12,008 nt of DNA, taken from positions 1 through 12,008 of the forward strand of contig JAFOTA010000160.1 of the NCBI GenBank assembly GCA_017421145.1. The letters run 5' to 3'. Under the pieces are notes generated by a model that saw only the letters and a program-made list of their open reading frames with translations, ran no database searches and had not been told where the DNA came from. Shown piece after piece: positions 5,859 to 12,008 of this stretch. A program made the translations under genes and the position numbers. Within the stretch, counting starts at the first letter, position 1; each line of letters begins with the position of its first letter. The DNA comes from Treponema sp. Its GTDB lineage: Bacteria > Spirochaetota > Spirochaetia > Treponematales > Treponemataceae.

Positions 5859-8423
5859 ATGAAAATACATAGAATGATAATATACGGTGCGTCTGTTTTT
5901 GCGGCGCTTGTTTTGACGGCAGGATGTTCAATGCAGCTTGACTCAGCCAATGCAGATTCATCATCCGCAATAAAAGACATACGCGCATTGATGAACCGCA
6001 ACGACGTTGAGAAAATGACATTCATGGGCGGCTCTGTACTCTACAGTCCGAAAGATGCAAACGCAAACCAGCTTTCCTCAGGAGTGGTCGTAGGAACCAG
6101 AATCGGCAGGGTAGATAAAATAGACTTGGGTTCAGGACAGTACACCTACCGCAACTCAAAGACAGACTACGAGCTTGGATACATATTGATTGACAAAATC
6201 TCAAAGGAATCAGTATCCTTCACATATTTCAGGTTCCCGGAATCAGGAAGTCCTGGTGCAATACAGGCAGGAAATTTCATGCTCAACGCCGGGGAATCAG
6301 CAGACATAAGCGGCGACGGAAAACCGGACATCAAGTATACAAAACCCGATGCCGGACGCAAGGGAGTGAAGGACAACATGTGGCTCACATTCCTTTGCGA
6401 CATGAAAGTTTCGGACACGGCGGCAATGTTCTCTATCGTTCCGATGCAATATGCACGCAGCGTATATCCGAACGGATTGCTCGGAATAAACTCATACGGT
6501 CAGTACGTCATCAACAAATATGACGTGGGAACTTCCAACCGTGCTGCTGTTTCGGCAATCTCATACGGCGACTATGTTTTTGACACTGAGCTGAACACAA
6601 TCTCACGCTATGTCGGAGAAGAAAGGAACGGACGCAACGCAAGGGCAATCAATGACGGGGATCTTGATGCACTGGAGCAGATTTCCTCCGATTCAAAACC
6701 TGAAGATTTCGAATTCAACGCAAACGAATTTCTGGATGAATTCGACATCAAAAAGCTTCTTTCACTCATGCCGCAAGATATAGTTACGGAAAACTATTCT
6801 TCACGCAGCATTGCAGACAACGTGGCATACCTGAACAGGCTTATCAGGGATCCTTCGTTCATAACAAAGCTTACGGCTGCAAATCCAGGTTCCGTCGCAG
6901 ATGAAATCAACGCCCAGCTTGCGGTTCCAATTACGGAAGATACGGAGCGGATCATTTTCAACAGGCACTCACTCGCGCTTTTCTATCCAGAAAATTGTCC
7001 TGAAGTGAACATGATGTCCTCAACATTGAGCAGCATCCTTCCATGGTTCTACGTTGATTTCGGCCAGATTGCGGATGATTACGAAGAAGAAGAAGAAGAA
7101 AGCGATGAAAGAAGCCTGACCAAAGCGGCACGGAAGAACGGCGGTAAAAAATCAACGTCATTCGAAAAAGAAATGGAAAAGTACGTTGCAGAGGCAACAG
7201 AAAAATACAAGGATGACCACGGCAAAATGGTCGAAGAATACATTGAATACGAGATAAAGAAGGATGCCATCGAAAAATATTTCTCAACGCTCAAGAGCTA
7301 CAACTTTGCTCCTTTGTTCGCCACGCTTACCAACCAGAAATGGCTGAAGGACATAGTGAAGGGAGCAAACGGCGACATAAGCATCGGCGTTGCAGGAGGA
7401 ATCAGCTTTGCAAATGCGAATCCGAGCGTTCAGCTGAAACTTGGGCTTCTCCTGAAATTCGAGCTTAAAAACAACATCGGAGTCAACGTTGCCGCCACAT
7501 CCATTTTTGCAGGCACTGCTCCTGAGGAAAAAGACATCAAGGACGTGACCGCAGAATTCAACAAAAAATTCCCGGATCAAAACTACACGGCAGAGGAAAT
7601 CCAGGATTACATGGACATCATGAAAAATACGAACGTGCAGAAAGATTTGGGCTTCGACACATGGTATTTCAACTGGGACGACAAGATACAAAAATCCTCA
7701 AGCGTAAACACAATCCGTCCTTCAAAAGATGCGAAAAGCACACACCAGGCGTTCAACCCAATTCCTGAGATTCCTTTCGTGTTCACGTTCGATGCGCAGT
7801 TCGACGTTCTGTTCAAGATTCAGGCGGTCGTACAGTTCAACAATGTGACGGTCGGCGGAATATTCCTGTCAGTAATTGACTGCAAAGCCGGAATTGACTG
7901 GGGGTTCAGGGAATGGTACACGGCATTCGGAAAAAGAGTCGCACCGAAGGTATGGACATTCTACGCAGACACATATTCTTCTTCCTCTAAAAACACGGAA
8001 AGCACGGCATTTGTCGGAATAACCACAATCGACGAAAACAAGTCTTATTACGGAGGAGGCGCAAAGGTGACGATCTGCCCGGTCGTCGAGTTCAGGCTGG
8101 GAGCAGGAATCGGCTACACCATACTCGGAGCAGGTGCTGACGTTTCAATCGGCGGCGGAATAGACCTGTTTGCCCCGCTTACAGGATTCCTTGGATTCGG
8201 ATTCACTCCTTCGAAAGATTTTGTGCTTACGACAGAGCTTGCACTTGATCTCGGCATAGGCTGGCACGGTGACGTACAGTTCTGCCTAAAACCACCTATT
8301 CTTTCGGCAAAACGATGGAACTATGACATTCCAGGACTAAAAAGCGAAGCACAGTGGCAGGTGTTCAGGATCCGTACAGAAAACTTCGAAATCGTAAAGA
8401 AAGAGGGATTCAAGAAAAAATAG
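5859..8423 (+). CDS. Large lipoprotein of unknown function (854 aa)
   Basis: AAGGAG (5847-5852) lies six bases before the ATG. Residues 1-22 are a lipoprotein signal with lipobox LTAGC and Cys23. I recognise no family over the whole length. Visible parts are as follows. Residues 149-157 (DISGDGKPD) match a calcium-binding loop of the DxSGDGxxD type seen in FG-GAP and EF-hand-like repeats. Residues 286-400 are mixed alpha/beta. A run of six Glu (409-414) is followed by a charged, probably helical or coiled segment (about 430-475). Residues 505-550 and 635-680 are alternating hydrophobic strands. Residues 730-810 are very Gly-rich strands (YGGGAKV, GAGIGYT, GAGADVSIGGGIDL, GLG-type turns) that suggest a beta-sheet or barrel-like fold. 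The protein is probably anchored in the periplasm or at the surface. It is the last gene of the omptin operon, so it may work with the protease or be its substrate; this is inference. Confidence 0.75.
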   Translation: MKIHRMIIYGASVFAALVLTAGCSMQLDSANADSSSAIKDIRALMNRNDVEKMTFMGGSVLYSPKDANANQLSSGVVVGTRIGRVDKIDLGSGQYTYRNSKTDYELGYILIDKISKESVSFTYFRFPESGSPGAIQAGNFMLNAGESADISGDGKPDIKYTKPDAGRKGVKDNMWLTFLCDMKVSDTAAMFSIVPMQYARSVYPNGLLGINSYGQYVINKYDVGTSNRAAVSAISYGDYVFDTELNTISRYVGEERNGRNARAINDGDLDALEQISSDSKPEDFEFNANEFLDEFDIKKLLSLMPQDIVTENYSSRSIADNVAYLNRLIRDPSFITKLTAANPGSVADEINAQLAVPITEDTERIIFNRHSLALFYPENCPEVNMMSSTLSSILPWFYVDFGQIADDYEEEEEESDERSLTKAARKNGGKKSTSFEKEMEKYVAEATEKYKDDHGKMVEEYIEYEIKKDAIEKYFSTLKSYNFAPLFATLTNQKWLKDIVKGANGDISIGVAGGISFANANPSVQLKLGLLLKFELKNNIGVNVAATSIFAGTAPEEKDIKDVTAEFNKKFPDQNYTAEEIQDYMDIMKNTNVQKDLGFDTWYFNWDDKIQKSSSVNTIRPSKDAKSTHQAFNPIPEIPFVFTFDAQFDVLFKIQAVVQFNNVTVGGIFLSVIDCKAGIDWGFREWYTAFGKRVAPKVWTFYADTYSSSSKNTESTAFVGITTIDENKSYYGGGAKVTICPVVEFRLGAGIGYTILGAGADVSIGGGIDLFAPLTGFLGFGFTPSKDFVLTTELALDLGIGWHGDVQFCLKPPILSAKRWNYDIPGLKSEAQWQVFRIRTENFEIVKKEGFKKK
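7083..7100 (+). repeat. Six GAA triplets encoding a Glu run
   Basis: Six perfect GAA repeats lie in frame within the large lipoprotein gene and encode Glu409-Glu414, at the head of the charged helical segment. Length change would add or remove Glu without shifting the frame. Confidence 0.8.
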
Positions 8424-8445
8424 GCAGAAAAAATTTGCTTTCACG

Positions 8446-8494
8446 GAGAACCGGCCATTAATGTCAAAAGCATCGATAGTCGGTTCTCTTTTTT
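8446..8494 (+). terminator. Intrinsic terminator of the omptin/lipoprotein operon
   Basis: GAGAACCG (8446-8453) pairs perfectly with CGGTTCTC (8481-8488) and is followed at once by six T (8489-8494). The 27-base loop is long for an intrinsic terminator. It lies 22 bases after the stop of the large lipoprotein gene and just before the end of the convergent membrane-protein gene. No T-run directly follows the hairpin on the minus strand. Confidence 0.7.
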
Positions 8495-8500
8495 AACCAG

Positions 8501-9181
8501 CTATTTACCAGACTTTCCGGCAAACTTCTTATTCAACGCCCACAGCGCCACGGAAAAAAACCATGTGATAAGAAGGACAACCGGAACCACAAACCAGATA
8601 GTGTTCATCCCGCCGTCCAAAAATCCGTACCAATCGTAGGCATGCGTAGGCTTTCCGTTTTCAAGATGAAGGAGAACGTTCGGAATATAATAAAATCCAT
8701 AGAGCACCATAGGAATGATTCCGGCAAAACTTACAGGGAACGAAGCTTTTTCAACAGGCTCGAAGAAAACAAAACTTATTATGCAGAGAACCGGTGTCAG
8801 AAAATGCATGAAAAAATTCGAGTTCTTGAAATAATCAAAATAAGTCGTAGTCGTGCGCGGAGCAAGAAAAAACACTGTGACCATCATCGTGAGCGTCACT
8901 CCGGTTACAGCCGCAAGCTTCAGGACATAAAGCACCTTGGAAATCTTCAGGCTTTTTCTACCGGACGGAGAAAGCTTTATGACAAGATAGACCAAAGAAA
9001 TGATTCCTGCAAACACATTCGAATCAACGGTGAAATACTTGAATGCATGGAAATTCCTTGATGAAAGAAGCTTGACTTCTCCCATAAAATAAAACCCGAT
9101 GATCATGCTGACCGTTGCAAAAACCGTAAAAGCAAAAATAAGAATGTTCAACACCACAGCTGTTTTCTGGCGACCGTTCAT
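8501..9181 (-). CDS. Six-helix integral membrane protein, possibly Pr6Pr-like
   Basis: The 226-residue protein has six likely membrane helices at about 8-32, 50-70, 84-107, 122-141, 148-167 and 193-216, and a basic C-terminus. The segments KYFTVDSN (49-55), FFMHFLTPVL (123-132), the FEP turn (140-142) and YDWYGFLD (182-189) recall the bacterial Pr6Pr family of six-helix membrane proteins (related to FAR-17a/AIG1), where FRYFTxxSN, a conserved His in a later helix and a YPFLD-like loop recur. I am not certain of this assignment, and no activity is assigned with confidence. AAGGAG eight bases before the ATG fixes the start. It lies 26 bases after the XRE regulator gene on the same strand, so the two probably form a regulator-target operon. 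Confidence 0.75.
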   Translation of the reverse strand: MNGRQKTAVVLNILIFAFTVFATVSMIIGFYFMGEVKLLSSRNFHAFKYFTVDSNVFAGIISLVYLVIKLSPSGRKSLKISKVLYVLKLAAVTGVTLTMMVTVFFLAPRTTTTYFDYFKNSNFFMHFLTPVLCIISFVFFEPVEKASFPVSFAGIIPMVLYGFYYIPNVLLHLENGKPTHAYDWYGFLDGGMNTIWFVVPVVLLITWFFSVALWALNKKFAGKSGK

Positions 9182-9207
9182 ATAAATCTCTCCTTAAATA
9201 TAATATT

Positions 9208-10083
9208 TCATTTTCTTTCAATGATAAGCTCGCTGTTCATTCCTGTCAATTCAATTACGTTCTCCGAATCTTCAGAAGAAAAATTTTCCGAAGCAGAACC
9301 GTTCTCCTCAAAAATAACCGTATTTCCAATTCCTTTTTTAACGGAACGGAAAGGCAGATTTTTTGGAAGAACAATGCGTGACGTTGACTTGATCTGATTC
9401 AGCTCGATTGCCCCGTTGAAACCAGATGCATTGATTTTCATATCAAGATTGCAGTTGATTTCAAAAGTCCCGTCCAATCCGTCAACATTCACCTGAGATG
9501 CGCGGCCGTCAAATTCAATATCCTCACAAACGACATTCGCAAGCGAAAGCACTTCGCATGATGCATCCAATTCCACTCCTGAAATATATTTGTTCGGAAG
9601 AATAACTTCTATATAAAGCTGTTCTTTTGCCGCAGATTCGCTGACTTGTTTCGCCCGGTTTACGTTGATGTCAATTCTGTTCCTTACGTCGTCGATTTTG
9701 GTTTTAAAATCCTGCTGAATATTTGAAAAAGTGTCGGAAGAAAGAACCACCTTGATTTTTTCCTCGCCGCCTCCACAAACAGAAATCGATTTTGCACCGC
9801 CGAGCTTGATATCAAAACTCTTGGAACCGTCAATGTCGTATTCAGTCGTACTCTCATAAAGCCGTGACTTCACCTGCTTGGCAAGCTTTTCCTCGGACAC
9901 AAAATCATCAAGCGTAATCCCGAACAGATTCGATATCGCCATAAGATTTGCAATATCAGGAATCCCGGCATTCGTTTCCCACTTTGTGATTGCCTGACGA
10001 GACACATTCAGTTTCTCCGCAAGCCCTTCTTGTGAAAGCCCGGCATCCTTTCTTGATTCACGCAATTTTTCTCCAAAAGTCAT
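9208..10083 (-). CDS. XRE-family regulator fused to a DUF4097-like beta domain
   Basis: The ATG at 10083 is chosen over that at 10089 because AGGAGG lies eight bases before it and only two before the other. The protein has 291 residues. Residues 3-60 are a Cro/CI-type helix-turn-helix (FGEKLRESRKDAGLSQEGLA, then NVSRQAITKWE as the recognition helix), with the following GIPDIANLMAISNLFGITLDDF typical of the SinR/Xre group. After a linker, about residues 85-280 form short repeating beta strands (VELDASCEVLSLANV, FDGRASQVNVDG, MKINASGFNGAIELNQ), as in DUF4097/DUF4098 adhesin-like beta-helix domains. This design is common in Firmicutes: a DNA-binding head with a beta-solenoid sensing or scaffold tail. 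It probably represses its own operon with the membrane protein downstream; the ligand is unknown. Confidence 0.85.
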   Translation of the reverse strand: MTFGEKLRESRKDAGLSQEGLAEKLNVSRQAITKWETNAGIPDIANLMAISNLFGITLDDFVSEEKLAKQVKSRLYESTTEYDIDGSKSFDIKLGGAKSISVCGGGEEKIKVVLSSDTFSNIQQDFKTKIDDVRNRIDINVNRAKQVSESAAKEQLYIEVILPNKYISGVELDASCEVLSLANVVCEDIEFDGRASQVNVDGLDGTFEINCNLDMKINASGFNGAIELNQIKSTSRIVLPKNLPFRSVKKGIGNTVIFEENGSASENFSSEDSENVIELTGMNSELIIERK

Positions 10084-10142
10084 AAGCATGTCCTCCTTTC
10101 CCGTATTAATCAGCGGTTCCCTAGATTTTCTTTGATGATTCC

Positions 10143-10148
10143 ATTCTA
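10143..10148 (-). promoter_or_regulatory. Weak -10 candidate for the XRE operon
   Basis: On the minus strand TAGAAT (five of six matches to TATAAT) lies about 60 bases before the regulator start. The upstream spacer is a purine-rich A/G tract and no good -35 box is seen. The gap 10084-10243 holds no gene and no clear terminator for the phosphoesterase operon that ends at 10244. Confidence 0.2.
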
Positions 10149-10243
10149 CCCTTTTTCTCTTTTTTTAATAGAAACCACGGCTTACACTTTGCACATTTTC
10201 TGCTACTTATCGTGGCACATCAAAAAACATGCATTTCGGAAAA

Positions 10244-10831
10244 TCATTCTCCCGCTTCCAACGAGACCTTAGGAATCCATTTGCCTCCGTTGCGTTCAAA
10301 GATGGTAATGTTGTCCACTTTGAAACTCGTAAAAAGATTAAGTTCGTTCATCGTTTCGAGAGCTTTTGCAGAAGAGCCGGGAGGAATGTCCCGGTTTGCG
10401 ACTGTCAGGTGCGGCTGAAACGGTCTTTTATCTTTTCTCACTGATTCAGGAGCAGCTTTAAGCACGGCAGAAAAAACTGCGTCACGGAGCTTCGTCCATT
10501 TTTCATCTGTCTCAACTTTTGCAAAAATCGTACGGTCTCCGAATGCGTCAAAATTTTTTACGCAAGCAGAAAAACAAAGCAAAGCAGAATCAAAAAGGAC
10601 ATCCGCTTTTATTGCACCTGCAATGTCTTTTGTCGTATACGGTTCAGGAAGCTTGAACGGAGGAACGAGAGTCACATGAACCGGCGTTCCGTAACCAGAT
10701 TTGCAGCCGAAATTTTCATTCATGTAGCGGCGGCAATCTTCAAGCGTGTGCGTCAAATCATCCGGGACAAGCACTCCGATAAAATGAGTCTGAGTATTTT
10801 GAAAGCTTCTTTGAAAATTCTTTGCGCTCAT
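10244..10831 (-). CDS. 2H phosphoesterase / 2'-5' RNA ligase-family protein
   Basis: This 195-residue cytosolic protein carries the two HxT motifs that define 2H phosphoesterases: His52-Val-Thr54 in PVHVTLVPPF and His141-Leu-Thr143 in QPHLTVANRD. The two halves give the family's bilobed fold with the pair of histidines facing each other. Known members hydrolyse or form 2',5'-phosphodiester or cyclic phosphate bonds in RNA or nucleotides; which applies here cannot be read from the sequence. The size matches the LigT/YjcG-like group (170-200 residues). The start overlaps the methyltransferase stop by ATGA, and the only upstream signal is a weak GAG, so translation is likely coupled. It is the last gene of a three-gene minus-strand operon. 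Confidence 0.85.
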   Translation of the reverse strand: MSAKNFQRSFQNTQTHFIGVLVPDDLTHTLEDCRRYMNENFGCKSGYGTPVHVTLVPPFKLPEPYTTKDIAGAIKADVLFDSALLCFSACVKNFDAFGDRTIFAKVETDEKWTKLRDAVFSAVLKAAPESVRKDKRPFQPHLTVANRDIPPGSSAKALETMNELNLFTSFKVDNITIFERNGGKWIPKVSLEAGE

Positions 10832-11619
10832 TTTTTTCTCAAATTTAAAATCGTAACGTAATGAATTATATCGAATTTTTCAGGAACAGTCTTAAGATAA
10901 TCAAGATGCTCTTTTTCCCATGCAGCAATCTGTTCTGCCGTAAGTGAGGATGCTCCTATTCCACGGCATGCTTTTATTCTTCCGTGCCATGTTTCGCGGG
11001 TGAACGTAACAGGCACATCAAAACCGACCGCATCTTCTAAAGTGAAAAAATCTTCAGCCCAATCCGGGAACGTCACAGGGTTTCTCTTCCATCCACAGCC
11101 GTTCCAGTCAGGATTATATTTCAGCACAAGCTTTTCGCTTTCTGATGCAATCTCACTTTCAGCAGGAATCCATGCCATAAACAAAACAGCAAAGTGCCCG
11201 CCGTTTTTCAGCCATCCCGCGATTTTAGGAACGATCACCGATTTGTCAAAATACATGAAGCACTGGCATGCCGTAACGGCATCAAAAGACTCCGGGGGAA
11301 AATCAAGCTTTTCTGCAGATGAAACTATGTATTCAATTTTTTGCCCCGCATTTTCCGTTAGCTCGCGTGCATATTTTATCTGGTTTTCCGAAATGTCAGT
11401 TCCCGTCCACTCCGCTCCGAACCTGTACATGTTGCGCGGAAGAACACCGGTTCCTGTTCCAAGATCCAAAATTTTCTGACCTTCCGTTCCGATTTTCAAT
11501 TCCAAAAGTTTATTGTAAAATTCTTCTGGATAAATGTCACGGTACTTTGCATAATCGGCAGAAGTCTTTCCAAAATCAAATGCTTTTCCGTTGTCGAATT
11601 CGTTCAGTTTTATTTCCAT
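10828..11619 (-). CDS. Class I SAM-dependent methyltransferase
   Basis: This 263-residue cytosolic enzyme has a Rossmann methyltransferase core at about 45-150. Motif I is ILDLGTGTG (50-58), which binds S-adenosylmethionine; GTDIS (73-77) supplies the acidic residue for the ribose hydroxyls; SAEKLDFPPESFDAV (101-115) and the GGHFAVLFM strand follow. The N-terminal DFGKTSADYAKYRDIYPEEF segment is typical of small-molecule Methyltransf_11/25 enzymes in Gram-positive bacteria and spirochaetes. The C-terminal part (150-263, rich in Trp) probably shapes the substrate site. The substrate is unknown. The ATG follows the stop of the upstream acetyltransferase after one base and overlaps the next start by four bases. 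No ribosome binding site is visible, so coupling to the upstream gene is likely. Confidence 0.88.
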   Translation of the reverse strand: MEIKLNEFDNGKAFDFGKTSADYAKYRDIYPEEFYNKLLELKIGTEGQKILDLGTGTGVLPRNMYRFGAEWTGTDISENQIKYARELTENAGQKIEYIVSSAEKLDFPPESFDAVTACQCFMYFDKSVIVPKIAGWLKNGGHFAVLFMAWIPAESEIASESEKLVLKYNPDWNGCGWKRNPVTFPDWAEDFFTLEDAVGFDVPVTFTRETWHGRIKACRGIGASSLTAEQIAAWEKEHLDYLKTVPEKFDIIHYVTILNLRKK

Positions 11620-11620
11620 A

Positions 11621-12008
11621 TTAATATAGTACTTTTTCCATCAAAAAAAATCTACCCATGCGCCAGTCAGCCGTTCCGGTCTTTTTATATCCGGCATTTT
11701 CATAGAGCCTGAGCGCAAACGGATTTTTAGAAAAAACATCAAGTCTGATTTCCTCGACACCGTTTTTAACCAGTTCATCTTCAATGTGGCGGAGCGTATT
11801 TTTTGCGACACCCTGATTTTGGAATTTCGGATTTACGCAAAGACGGTGGATTATGCAAAAATTTTCTCCCGTATATTCCCATGATGCAGAAAAATATGCA
11901 TCGTCCTGATTTTTGTTCAGCACATAAACTACGGCAATCTCTTTATTAATGATTCCGACAAAAAGATTTCCAGATTTCATGTCAGAAATAAAATCATCTC
12001 TCGCCGGA
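11621..12008 (-). CDS. GNAT-family N-acetyltransferase, 5' end outside the window
   Basis: The frame stays open to the right edge. An internal ATG at 11980 could be taken as the start, but the codons before it read ARDDFISD and continue into MKSGNLFVGIINKEIAVVYVLN, which matches the usual GNAT pattern of a helix plus DIKxGNLFV ahead of the first long strands, so the true start lies beyond 12008. Visible are the strands up to IIHRLCVNPKF, the acetyl-CoA loop QNQGVA, the helix after it, and motif B with VFSKNPFALRLYENAGYKK. This is a small single-domain acetyltransferase; acceptor unknown, though such genes near methyltransferases are often small-molecule or protein modifiers. The stop is one base before the methyltransferase start, so it heads the operon as far as can be seen. 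Confidence 0.85.
   Translation of the reverse strand, partial: PARDDFISDMKSGNLFVGIINKEIAVVYVLNKNQDDAYFSASWEYTGENFCIIHRLCVNPKFQNQGVAKNTLRHIEDELVKNGVEEIRLDVFSKNPFALRLYENAGYKKTGTADWRMGRFFLMEKVLY

Noticed and set aside
7083..7100. GAA repeat as a phase-variation switch
   Set aside because: Triplet repeats within a coding frame change length but do not switch the gene off.
7284..7691. 135-codon minus-strand ORF inside the large lipoprotein gene
   Set aside because: Shadow of a well-supported lipoprotein gene with its own signal peptide and ribosome binding site.
8642..9061. 139-codon plus-strand ORF opposite the membrane protein
   Set aside because: Rich in Arg, Lys and His as expected when a hydrophobic gene is read backwards; no start signal.
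11000..11479. 159-codon plus-strand ORF opposite the methyltransferase
   Set aside because: It lies wholly antisense to a clear methyltransferase, has no ribosome binding site and its protein is composition-biased without motifs.
1..12008. Defence island, prophage, insertion sequence or CRISPR array
   Set aside because: No integrase, transposase, nuclease, helicase, methylase-restriction pair, regularly spaced repeats or flanking terminal repeats were seen on either strand.

Overview
The window looks like part of a spirochaete chromosome, most likely a host-associated Treponema. I infer this from the moderately AT-rich DNA, two consecutive large lipoproteins with loose lipoboxes, a lipoprotein made of DUF1566/Lcl-like repeats, and an omptin-like outer-membrane protease. 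No RNA gene, insertion sequence, CRISPR array or phage module was seen, and the genus assignment was not tested by any search.

Layout. The left edge (1-187, minus strand) holds the end of a small-gene cluster: a 58-codon ORF that resembles the two ends of a DUF3990 protein with its middle missing, overlapping by ATGA the start of a gene that leaves the window. Diverging from it is a Cof-type HAD hydrolase (230-1060, plus) whose best promoter puts the transcript start on its start codon. It faces a GNAT acetyltransferase (1093-1890, minus). Next is a secreted NlpC/P60 cell-wall hydrolase with a long Lys/Asp linker (2029-3129, minus).

The centre is a plus-strand unit (3405-8494) that diverges from the NlpC/P60 gene. 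It contains an omptin-family barrel protease, a lipoprotein with two tandem copies of a roughly 217-residue domain, an 854-residue lipoprotein of unknown function, and a hairpin terminator. All three proteins carry export signals, so the unit appears devoted to the cell envelope. In the omptin the catalytic residues are kept while several residues that bind lipopolysaccharide in E. coli OmpT are replaced. This is the most interesting signal in the window.

The right part is on the minus strand. One unit pairs an XRE-type regulator, fused to a DUF4097-like beta domain, with a six-helix membrane protein (10083 down to 8501). Another tightly packed unit holds a GNAT acetyltransferase whose 5' end lies outside the window, a class I methyltransferase and a 2H phosphoesterase (12008 down to 10244), with gaps of +1 and -4 bases. 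These look like ordinary accessory metabolic and modification genes.
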